From assembly GCA_016789105.1 (NCBI GenBank), contig JAEURN010000004.1, positions 186,001-250,000 on the forward strand: 64,000 nucleotides of DNA. The letters are read 5' to 3'. The DNA is from Armatimonadota bacterium. Lineage in GTDB: Bacteria > Armatimonadota > Fimbriimonadia > Fimbriimonadales > Fimbriimonadaceae. The notes under the pieces were generated by a model. It made no database searches and was not told where the DNA came from. It saw only the letters and a list, made by a program, of their open reading frames with translations. The translations under genes and the position numbers were made by a program. Of the stretch, positions 57,951 to 64,000 are shown piece by piece; position 1 is the stretch's first letter, and the number at the start of each line of letters is the position of its first letter.

Positions 57951-59102
57951 TCACAAATTCACCTTTGGCCTATCCATTGCAACGATGTGGGCCCCCTGGG
58001 AAGCCTGGCACGCGAAAAATGTTCGGTTAACTCCTTTGACTCCCGGGGCCGGATATTGTTCTACGGAATGCAAAAAGCGGGTGACGTGTTCGGTTTCAAC
58101 GAGTGCGACGGCGGCGCCGCCGAATCCGGCGCCCGTCATCCGGGCCCCGATGCAACCGGGCGCGGCATAGGCCGCGGAGACGATTTCATCAAGTTCGGGG
58201 CAGCTGACTTCGTAGTCGTCGCGGAGTGAAGCGTGGCTGGCAGCCATGAGTGAACCGATCCGATCCGCGTCGCCGGCAGCCAGGGCGTCCCGGAAATCCC
58301 ACACCCTTTGGATTTCTGTTACGACATGGCGGGCTCGCCGCTTGACGGTCGGGTCAAAGATCAGATCTAGGAGGGGGAGATTGGCTTCGCGCAGGCTGGG
58401 GAGGTCGAGGATGCGGCAGGCTTCTTCGCATTGGGCCCGCCGTTCGTTGTAGCCCGACTCGGCGAGGGAGCGCGGCACGCCCGTGTCCAAGACGGCGACG
58501 GAAATGCCTTCCGGGACGGGAACCGGGGTGATCTCTAATGTGGGGATGTCGATGAGGAGGGCATGGCCTTCCACCCCGCAGGCCGAAGCCATTTGATCCA
58601 TGATGCCGCAATTGACGCCGACGTAATGGTTTTCCCCGAGCTGGCAAAGCTGGGCAAGCTTGGTGGGGGTATGCCCAAGCCGGTCAACGTGGTTCCAGGC
58701 AGTGGCGGCAGCCAACAGCAGGGCTGCCGAAGAAGAAAGACCGCACCCGGCGGCGGGCAAAGTGGATGAAACGGCGATGTTGAGCGGGGATTTGGCACCA
58801 ATGGCCCAAGCAGCAGCGGCGGGATACCGGCTCCAGGAACTGTTTGCCGGAAGCTCTGGCGGCAGACTGAAGGGCCCTCCTTCGCCGAGTTCGGCGGAAA
58901 TCGCGTGGGTTTGGCTATCAGCCGATGGGCCGGCACAAAGGGTGATCCCCAGGTTGATGGCAGCCGGGAAGACCGGCCCGTTGTTGTAGTCAATGTGTTC
59001 GCCGATGAGGTTGACACGGCCCGGGGCGAAGACGGTTGTTTGGGGCTCGGTGCCGAACCGCCTTCGGTAAAGCGAGGCGGCGTCGTCGGAAATGGTGGCC
59101 AT
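57951..59102 (-). CDS. galK: Galactokinase
   Basis: A 383-residue GHMP kinase that phosphorylates galactose at C1 in the Leloir pathway. Motifs: APGRVNLIGEHIDYNNG at residues ~25-41 (signature of galactokinase), the ATP loop PAAGCGLSSSAALL near 117 and MTGAGFGGAAVA near 331, with the catalytic aspartate in GIMDQMASA near 170. ATG 59102 places the signature at the expected distance; GTG 59120 is in frame. It is isolated from other gal genes. Substrate is inferred from the GRVNLIGEH signature. Confidence 0.94.
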   Translation of the reverse strand: MATISDDAASLYRRRFGTEPQTTVFAPGRVNLIGEHIDYNNGPVFPAAINLGITLCAGPSADSQTHAISAELGEGGPFSLPPELPANSSWSRYPAAAAWAIGAKSPLNIAVSSTLPAAGCGLSSSAALLLAAATAWNHVDRLGHTPTKLAQLCQLGENHYVGVNCGIMDQMASACGVEGHALLIDIPTLEITPVPVPEGISVAVLDTGVPRSLAESGYNERRAQCEEACRILDLPSLREANLPLLDLIFDPTVKRRARHVVTEIQRVWDFRDALAAGDADRIGSLMAASHASLRDDYEVSCPELDEIVSAAYAAPGCIGARMTGAGFGGAAVALVETEHVTRFLHSVEQYPAPGVKGVNRTFFACQASQGAHIVAMDRPKVNL

Positions 59103-59229
59103 GTCTTTGAAAAAACCCACCCACGACCTGGTAACCGTACGTGGCTCCTTCTTAATGATACTGGGAATACAGGTTGTGGTGCGGGGTGGCCCTTGCCGCC
59201 TATTAGGGCTGCCCGCACCCGTTATTCAG

Positions 59230-59235
59230 TAAGAT
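59230..59235 (+). promoter_or_regulatory. -10 hexamer TAAGAT, six bases before the start at 59242
   Basis: TAAGAT, six bases (ggcggc), ATG; no Shine-Dalgarno. Confidence 0.5.
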
Positions 59236-59241
59236 GGCGGC

Positions 59242-60651
59242 ATGTCCCAGCAGGAAATCGTGAGCCAGGTTCAGGCCTGGCTCCGAGCCCACGAATCCGA
59301 GATGCTCGCCGACTACCGGGCGATGCTCCAAATCCCTTCACTAGAAGACGCTCCGCAGCCAAACGCCCCCTTTGGTGCCGAAAACCGGCGAGCCCTTGAC
59401 CTGGCCCTTGATTGGGCAAGGCGGGCAGGCATGGAGACCACCGACATGGAGGGTTATTGCGGGTACGCGGATTTTGGGTCGGGGCGCGGTTTGGTGATGA
59501 CCCTTGGCCACTTGGACGTAGTTCCCGTAGGCCCAGGCTGGAAGCACGAGCCGTTTGGGGCAGAGGTTGACGATGGCTACGTTTATGCCCGGGGAGCCAA
59601 CGACGACAAGGGCCCAACGGTGGCCATGTTTTATGCGGCGCGGGCGGTCAAAGAGTGTTGGCCGGATGTCCCAGTCCGGATCCGGAGCTTGTTTGGGTGC
59701 AACGAGGAGAGCGGGTTCCAATGCGTCGCGCACTATATGAAAACAGGCGAGCACCCGACACTGGGTGTCGCGCCAGACGCCGGTTGGCCTTGCATCCATG
59801 GGGAGAAAGGGATCTCCAACCTGATCGTTGCCAAACCCCTCCCCACCGGGGATCTCACCGTTCTTGAATTGTCGGGGGGGCAACGCCCTAACATCGTCAT
59901 TGATTCGTTTCTGGCGCGGGTCAGGGTCGCCGCCGGGTGCCGGCCAGCGATGGAAATGGCCGTGGCTGAATCGTGGGACAAGAACCTCTCGTTTGGTTGG
60001 GAGGGAGACGTGATCGCCATCCGGGGCACCGGAAAGGCGGCGCACGGGGCAAATCCCTTTGCCGGGGACAGCGCCGCGATCCGGGTGCTGAGGTTCCTTA
60101 AGGAACATGCGCCGCTCGCCCAACAACGCGAATTTGAAGCCATGCACGAACTGCTCCATATTGGCGGGGACGGGGTTGGCATTTCGGGTTCAGATGAGCC
60201 CAGCGGACCCCTCACCTTGAACTGCGGGGTGGTGGAGACCGCCGCTGGCGAGGCTTTGTTCACTCTCAACGTCAGATACCCGGTGACATGGGACGGATCA
60301 GAATTGAAAGCCCGGGCAGAAAAGCACCTCGGCTCCTTGCCCGGCGGGTTCCGCTTGGCTGAATTTTCGGACAGCAAACCCCTTTATTTCCCGCTCGACC
60401 ACCCCTTGGTCAAAGCTGTCACCGAAGTCTATTCAGCGGAGACTGGGGAAGATAAAAAGCCAGGAACAATGGGCGGTGGAACCTATGCCCGGGCGATCCC
60501 GAATTGCGTGGCCATCGGCACCGGTTGGGATGGCGATGGCCCGGCGCACGAGACCGACGAGCGGTTGGCGATATCCAGTCTGAACAAGATGGCCCAAATC
60601 TATGGCCATCTGCTGGTGAGGCTGGCCAGGGAAGCCGCGAAGCTGGTTTGA
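59242..60651 (+). CDS. M20-family dipeptidase/peptidase
   Basis: A 469-residue zinc peptidase of the ArgE/DapE/CPG2 branch. Metal ligands: GHLDVVPVG (His near 94), GANDDKG (bridging Asp near 126), CNEESG (catalytic Glu pair near 160), APDAGW (Asp near 186) and the late GPAHETDE (His near 437). The lid domain lies about 200-330. It probably cleaves dipeptides or N-acyl amino acids in the cytoplasm; the ordering of motifs fits PepV-like dipeptidases. The next gene follows after four bases. Confidence 0.9.
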   Translation: MSQQEIVSQVQAWLRAHESEMLADYRAMLQIPSLEDAPQPNAPFGAENRRALDLALDWARRAGMETTDMEGYCGYADFGSGRGLVMTLGHLDVVPVGPGWKHEPFGAEVDDGYVYARGANDDKGPTVAMFYAARAVKECWPDVPVRIRSLFGCNEESGFQCVAHYMKTGEHPTLGVAPDAGWPCIHGEKGISNLIVAKPLPTGDLTVLELSGGQRPNIVIDSFLARVRVAAGCRPAMEMAVAESWDKNLSFGWEGDVIAIRGTGKAAHGANPFAGDSAAIRVLRFLKEHAPLAQQREFEAMHELLHIGGDGVGISGSDEPSGPLTLNCGVVETAAGEALFTLNVRYPVTWDGSELKARAEKHLGSLPGGFRLAEFSDSKPLYFPLDHPLVKAVTEVYSAETGEDKKPGTMGGGTYARAIPNCVAIGTGWDGDGPAHETDERLAISSLNKMAQIYGHLLVRLAREAAKLV

Positions 60652-60655
60652 TCCC

Positions 60656-61183
60656 ATGTACAAGGGCCTGAGGAACCTGCACAAATGGGCCGGCTTGGCC
60701 GGCTGCCTGTTTTTGATGGTTATCTCGGTCTCAGGATTTTTCCTTTCGGTGAAAGGCAAGGTCGACTGGATGAGGCCGAAAACACAGCTTGGATCCCGTT
60801 ACGCAAATCCCAGCGAGTTGATCCCCGTCGGCCAAGTGATGGACGCGGCGTTCGGCGCCGGATATGGGGAGTTGAAGACCCTGGATGACATCGACCGAAT
60901 GGAGTTCCATGCCGAGGACAGGATCTGGAAGGTACTCAGCAAATCCGGCTATCGCGAGGTGCAAATCGATGCGGTAACGGGCCAGATCCTGAGCCGTGGA
61001 CAGCGTAACGACCAGATTTTCGAGGACATCCACGATTTCAGCCTGCTTGCCGACTTCTTGCACGAATGGGGTTTGCCGGCGGTTGCATTCGGGCTCTTCT
61101 TTTTGAGTCTGAGCGGGGTCGCCATGTTCTTTGTACCGGTACTCAGACGGTGGAAACACAAGCGGTCTGCCGCAAAGGATTGA
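60656..61183 (+). CDS. PepSY-associated membrane protein
   Basis: A 175-residue protein: helix 1 (AGCLFLMVISVSGFFLSV, about 14-32), an extracytoplasmic PepSY-like domain (about 50-125, with WKVLSKSGYREVQIDAVTGQIL) and helix 2 (VAFGLFFLSLSGVAMFFVPVL). It resembles small members of the PepSY-associated TM family, some of which take part in iron or siderophore reduction. It is probably cotranscribed with the M20 dipeptidase. Confidence 0.8.
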   Translation: MYKGLRNLHKWAGLAGCLFLMVISVSGFFLSVKGKVDWMRPKTQLGSRYANPSELIPVGQVMDAAFGAGYGELKTLDDIDRMEFHAEDRIWKVLSKSGYREVQIDAVTGQILSRGQRNDQIFEDIHDFSLLADFLHEWGLPAVAFGLFFLSLSGVAMFFVPVLRRWKHKRSAAKD

Positions 61184-61322
61184 ATCTCTGGATCAGGTTT
61201 AGGGCTTTCCCTGATACGTGCGGGTCATTCGGGGGCGGCGAGGAATTTTTGGGTTCCGTGAAAGAATCTTTCAAGACATCATCCAGATAGCCAAACTTGT
61301 AGCCAGGGTACAAAGACATGCC

Positions 61323-61354
61323 TTAACTCACTCTTAACTCTCGCTTTGTTAACT
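61323..61354. promoter_or_regulatory. Three TTAACT direct repeats upstream of the PEP-CTERM gene
   Basis: TTAACT at 61323, 61334 and 61349 (centre-to-centre 11 and 15 bases), about 50-80 bases before the ATG at 61401. The 11-base phasing resembles response-regulator direct-repeat boxes such as the PhoP-type TTAACA box. The binding protein is unknown. Confidence 0.4.
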
Positions 61355-61400
61355 AGGCGGACATCATCCGGGGCTCTCTGGATGCTATTGGAGAATCAAC

Positions 61401-62084
61401 ATGAAAAAATCCATGCTCGTGACGGTTATTGCCGTTGTTGCCGCCACTTCCCATGCTGCCACCGTGGCCCTTTGGGACTTCAACGACTCCAACACCGTTC
61501 CGGAAATCGGTACGGGTTCGATTGCCTTGCTCGGCGGTGTGACCAACCCGGGTTACAACAGCGGAGTCGGCTCTTCTGACCCGGCCGCTTCGGGCAACCT
61601 TGGCTTCCAAACCACGACCTATGCAGCGCAGGGGACGGAAAGCGGCCTTCGCGGCGTGCAGTTCAATGCCTCGACAGTTGGATTCACGAACATCCGGTTC
61701 CAATTCGACATCCGCAAAAGCAACACGTCGTCCCGTTTCGTCGAAGTGTTTTACACGCTCGACGGCACCAATTTCACCACCCTTGGCACGTTGGATCAAA
61801 ACCAAGGTGACACTTGGTTCAACAACAACTTTTTCGATGTGAGCGGCGTTGCCGGATCGGCCAACAATGCCAACTTCGGCTTCAAGGTGGTCACCGTTTT
61901 CGACCCGAACATCGTGACAGCTGGACAGTATTCGGCTTCTAACCCAGCAAGCACCTATGCGGCAACCGGGACACTGCGATATGACATGGTGACCGTTCTG
62001 GGCGACGCCGTTCCTGAACCGGCTACGATGACCCTGCTTGCCGGAATTACCCTTGCGGCCATTGCCCGGCGCCGAAAGAACTGA
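61401..62084 (+). CDS. PEP-CTERM sorting-domain protein (second)
   Basis: A 227-residue exported protein with the signal peptide MLVTVIAVVAATSHAA, a Ser/Thr/Asn-rich beta-domain (LWDFNDSN, FQFDIRKSNTSSRFVEV, FYTLDGTNFTTL) and the C-terminal sorting signal VPEPATM, helix LLAGITLAAIA and RRRK. GGAG nine bases before the ATG is its Shine-Dalgarno. The fold resembles a jelly-roll found in secreted matrix proteins. The gene has its own upstream region of 217 bases and a strong terminator behind it. Confidence 0.9.
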   Translation: MKKSMLVTVIAVVAATSHAATVALWDFNDSNTVPEIGTGSIALLGGVTNPGYNSGVGSSDPAASGNLGFQTTTYAAQGTESGLRGVQFNASTVGFTNIRFQFDIRKSNTSSRFVEVFYTLDGTNFTTLGTLDQNQGDTWFNNNFFDVSGVAGSANNANFGFKVVTVFDPNIVTAGQYSASNPASTYAATGTLRYDMVTVLGDAVPEPATMTLLAGITLAAIARRRKN

Positions 62085-62104
62085 TCCAGTCCGGTATTGA
62101 TGTG

Positions 62105-62133
62105 AGGCAGGCCCCCATGGGGCCTGCTTTCTT
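62105..62133 (+). terminator. Intrinsic terminator after the PEP-CTERM gene
   Basis: GCAGGCCCC and GGGGCCTGC pair with a three-base loop, followed by TTTCTT. Confidence 0.88.
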
Positions 62134-62177
62134 GTGAGTCCCGGCTGACCTGGCCCGCATTAGGAGAGACTTCTTTC

Positions 62178-63275
62178 GTGAGGCTCCGCTTTCAGTTGTT
62201 GGCGACCTGTCCGCACACGGGGGCGCGGCGGGGCCGCATCCACACCGCGCATGGCACGGTGGAAACGCCGTGCTTCATGCCGGTTGGGACTCAGGGCAAC
62301 GTCAAGACCGTCGGCAGCGAGGATTTGGAGCCGATGGGTTTTGAACTGGTTCTTTCCAACACCTACCATTTGAGCCTCCGGCCGGGCGAAGACCTTGTCC
62401 ACCGTTTCGGCGGCCTCCACGATTTCATGGGTTGGCGGGGCGCAATTCTGACGGACAGCGGCGGCTACCAGGTGATGAGTCTCAGCGACCGGAACCTGAT
62501 CGATGACGACGGCGTGACCTTCAAGAGCCATTTGGACGGCCGCGAGATCCACCTGACCCCGGAGCGCAGTATGGAGATCCAATCCAAACTCGGCGTGGAT
62601 ATTGCCATGTGTTTGGACCAATGCCCGCCTTACCCTTGCTCCCGAGATGAAGCGGCCAGGGCCATGGCGCGCACCCACAAATGGCTTCCGCGCAATTTGG
62701 CCGCCAAGGGCGGGCGAACCAACCTGTTTGGCATCGTGCAGGGGGGAGTCCACGAAGACCTCCGCCGGGAAAGCGCCGAGGTGGTCAGTGGCCTCGACTT
62801 CGACGGTGTGGCCATCGGAGGCGTGAGCGTGGGCGAGCCCACAGAGATGCAGTACCCGGTCGTGCAGTTTACGGCCCCTCTGCTTCCAAAAGACAAACCC
62901 CGGTACTTGATGGGCGTTGGGCACCCGCAAGACATCCTTCATGCCGTTTCGTGTGGAGTGGACATGTTCGACTGCGTCTTGCCAACCCGGATGGCCCGCC
63001 ACCACTGCCTTTATACGCTGCAGGGAAGGGTAAACGCGCTCAACCAAAGGTGGGCAGAACACAAGGGTTGGTTTGATGAAGGCAGTGTCTTCCCAGTGGC
63101 AGAGCGGTACTCGGCCGCCTATCTCCGCCATTTGTTCAAGGCTGGCGAACCGTACGGTGCCCGGCTTGCGAGTCTGCACAACCTCTCGTTTTATGCCCGC
63201 ATGATGGCGGAGGTTCGGAGCGCCATCGAGTGTGGGACGTGGCCCAGCCTAATGGCCCGTTACGCCCAGGCGTGA
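62178..63275 (+). CDS. tgt: Queuine/preQ1 tRNA-ribosyltransferase lacking the zinc cysteines
   Basis: A 365-residue Tgt that exchanges guanine 34 of GUN tRNAs for preQ1. Nucleotide and substrate motifs are intact: LTDSGGYQVMSL near 88-101, FGIVQGGVHEDLR near 186 and the nucleophile in GVDMFDCVLPTR near 262-273. Aligning the C-terminus without gaps to E. coli Tgt puts S, F and A where the CxCxxC zinc cysteines belong (DEGSVFPVAERYS), while the fourth ligand His (SLHNLSFY) remains. A TAGGAGAG before the GTG start is the ribosome-binding site. Missing zinc may alter stability or specificity. Confidence 0.92.
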   Translation: MRLRFQLLATCPHTGARRGRIHTAHGTVETPCFMPVGTQGNVKTVGSEDLEPMGFELVLSNTYHLSLRPGEDLVHRFGGLHDFMGWRGAILTDSGGYQVMSLSDRNLIDDDGVTFKSHLDGREIHLTPERSMEIQSKLGVDIAMCLDQCPPYPCSRDEAARAMARTHKWLPRNLAAKGGRTNLFGIVQGGVHEDLRRESAEVVSGLDFDGVAIGGVSVGEPTEMQYPVVQFTAPLLPKDKPRYLMGVGHPQDILHAVSCGVDMFDCVLPTRMARHHCLYTLQGRVNALNQRWAEHKGWFDEGSVFPVAERYSAAYLRHLFKAGEPYGARLASLHNLSFYARMMAEVRSAIECGTWPSLMARYAQA

Positions 63276-63327
63276 TCTGGGCGGCTCAGTGACCTGGAGG
63301 GCGGGGTTGGTACCATCCCGCCAAGCC

Positions 63328-63840
63328 ATGGGTTTGCGCGACGTGCCGCTGGGGAAAAACGCCCCCGAAGAAGTGAACGTGATCATCGAGATCCCGCGCT
63401 TTAGCACGAACAAATATGAATACGACCCGGACATGGATGCCATGAAGTTGGATCGGGTGCTGTATTCACCGCTTTTCTATCCTTGGGATTACGGGTTCTT
63501 GCCCCGCACAACCTATTTGGACGGCGACCCGATCGACGCTTTGGTGCTGGTTAGCCACCCTACCTATCCGGGCATCGTCGTCGAAGCCAAACCCATCGGG
63601 GTTTTGGAGATGATCGACCAAGGCATGCCGGATGAAAAGCTCCTTTGTGTGGCCAGCAAGGATCCGCGGTTTGGAAACCGGGAGCGGATGAAAGACATCC
63701 ACCAACACACATTGGACGAAGTCGTCCACTTTTTTGAGATTTACAAGCAGTTGGAGAACAAAGCCGTCGAGATCAAAGGGTGGAAAAAGCGCGAATTCGC
63801 CTACGAGATCATTGAGAAGTTTAAACACGAAGGCGAATAA
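63328..63840 (+). CDS. ppa: Inorganic pyrophosphatase (family I)
   Basis: A 170-residue soluble pyrophosphatase. The active-site order is typical: EIPRFSTNKYEYD near 22-34 (Glu, Lys and Tyr contacts), YGFLPRTTYLDGDPIDALVLV near 53-73 with the metal aspartates, and KDPRFGNRERMKDI near 112. ATG 63328 gives the usual length; an open frame extends further upstream without support. A TACCAT hexamer lies 11-16 bases before the start. Provides pull for biosynthetic reactions by removing pyrophosphate. Confidence 0.94.
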   Translation: MGLRDVPLGKNAPEEVNVIIEIPRFSTNKYEYDPDMDAMKLDRVLYSPLFYPWDYGFLPRTTYLDGDPIDALVLVSHPTYPGIVVEAKPIGVLEMIDQGMPDEKLLCVASKDPRFGNRERMKDIHQHTLDEVVHFFEIYKQLENKAVEIKGWKKREFAYEIIEKFKHEGE

Positions 63841-63862
63841 GTTGTTCACCGCCGGTGGGCTG

Positions 63863-63868
63863 TAGAAT
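63863..63868 (+). promoter_or_regulatory. -10 hexamer TAGAAT, six bases before the GTG at 63875
   Basis: TAGAAT, six bases (gccggt), GTG; no Shine-Dalgarno. Confidence 0.5.
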
Positions 63869-63874
63869 GCCGGT

Positions 63875-64000
63875 GTGAAACCGATCATCGCCCTCTGCTC
63901 GTTTTTAACCGTGGCGATAGGGTGCGGGCCTATGGCCGGTTCTGGCCCACGGGCGCGATTGACGGATGGGGCCCCCGCGCAGGGATCGCTGGCGGAGAGC
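63875..64000 (+). CDS. Lipoprotein, N-terminal part only (runs off the window)
   Basis: Forty-two codons from GTG 63875 to the right edge. The opening VKPIIALCSFLTVAIGCGPM has a basic n-region, a hydrophobic core and a lipobox A-I-G-C with the lipid cysteine at residue 17, followed by a Gly/Ser/Pro-rich stretch. Family unknown because most of the protein is missing. The GTG follows a TAGAAT hexamer by six bases. Confidence 0.6.
   Translation, partial: MKPIIALCSFLTVAIGCGPMAGSGPRARLTDGAPAQGSLAES

Overview
The window (about 60% G+C by eye) looks like a chromosomal segment of a free-living, Gram-negative-type bacterium. My best guess is the phylum Armatimonadota, class Fimbriimonadia. That is inference from several traits together: two PEP-CTERM surface proteins, an outer-membrane-type lipoprotein pathway (lnt, two lipoproteins), an IspD-IspF fusion, a Ser/Thr kinase with an unusual nucleotide loop, many starts that look leaderless, and an F-type ATP synthase operon without beta and epsilon genes. 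No rRNA, CRISPR array, prophage or insertion sequence was seen. One tRNA (Ser-UGA) is present.

Layout. 1-9.6 kb: TfoX-domain gene (partial), M20 amidohydrolase, secreted proteins, Ala-Glu-type epimerase, Ycf46-like AAA ATPase with a Clp1/Grc3-like protein, histidine phosphatase, lnt and an ArsR-like regulator. 9.8-23.6 kb: tRNA-Ser, GH29 fucosidase, Ser/Thr kinase, OsmC protein, a rhodanese-SufE-glycosidase operon, a GGDEF-EAL protein, uvrB, a DUF2156 protein and a ClC channel. 23.6-31 kb: a run of short operons (alpha/beta hydrolase-Rieske oxygenase-DUF423; amidase-thioredoxin-two SGNH hydrolases) and the tryptophan-catabolic pair kynA-kynU. 31.0-31.8 kb: a ~790-base region without a credible gene but densely packed with inverted repeats, followed by a HAF-repeat protein. 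32.7-41.4 kb: LuxR-PAS regulator, M61 peptidase, two serine hydrolases of the beta-lactamase fold, PEP-CTERM protein, ECF sigma factor, lipoprotein and two orphan proteins. 41.5-47 kb: F1Fo ATP synthase operon on the minus strand (atpZ-like, atpI-like, atpB, E, F, H, A, G). 47-64 kb: mostly housekeeping genes (recG, topA, PIN-TRAM protein, ispDF, hpf, comF, galK, M20 dipeptidase, tgt, ppa) with a second PEP-CTERM gene.

How genes work together. Small co-oriented operons use 1-4 base start/stop overlaps; five convergent pairs share a 4-base stop overlap. Operon-leading genes often have no Shine-Dalgarno but a TANNNT hexamer exactly six bases before the start, a pattern expected for leaderless mRNAs. 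Functional groups are peptide/cell-wall turnover (two M20 enzymes, the epimerase, an amidase, a transglutaminase-like protein, M61), sulfur transfer (two-domain rhodanese plus SufE), tryptophan breakdown, and energy conservation. The most unusual items are the structured intergenic region at 31.2-31.7 kb, a Tgt without zinc cysteines, a ComF gene that seems to start at AUC, and the Clp1-like protein without a P-loop lysine.
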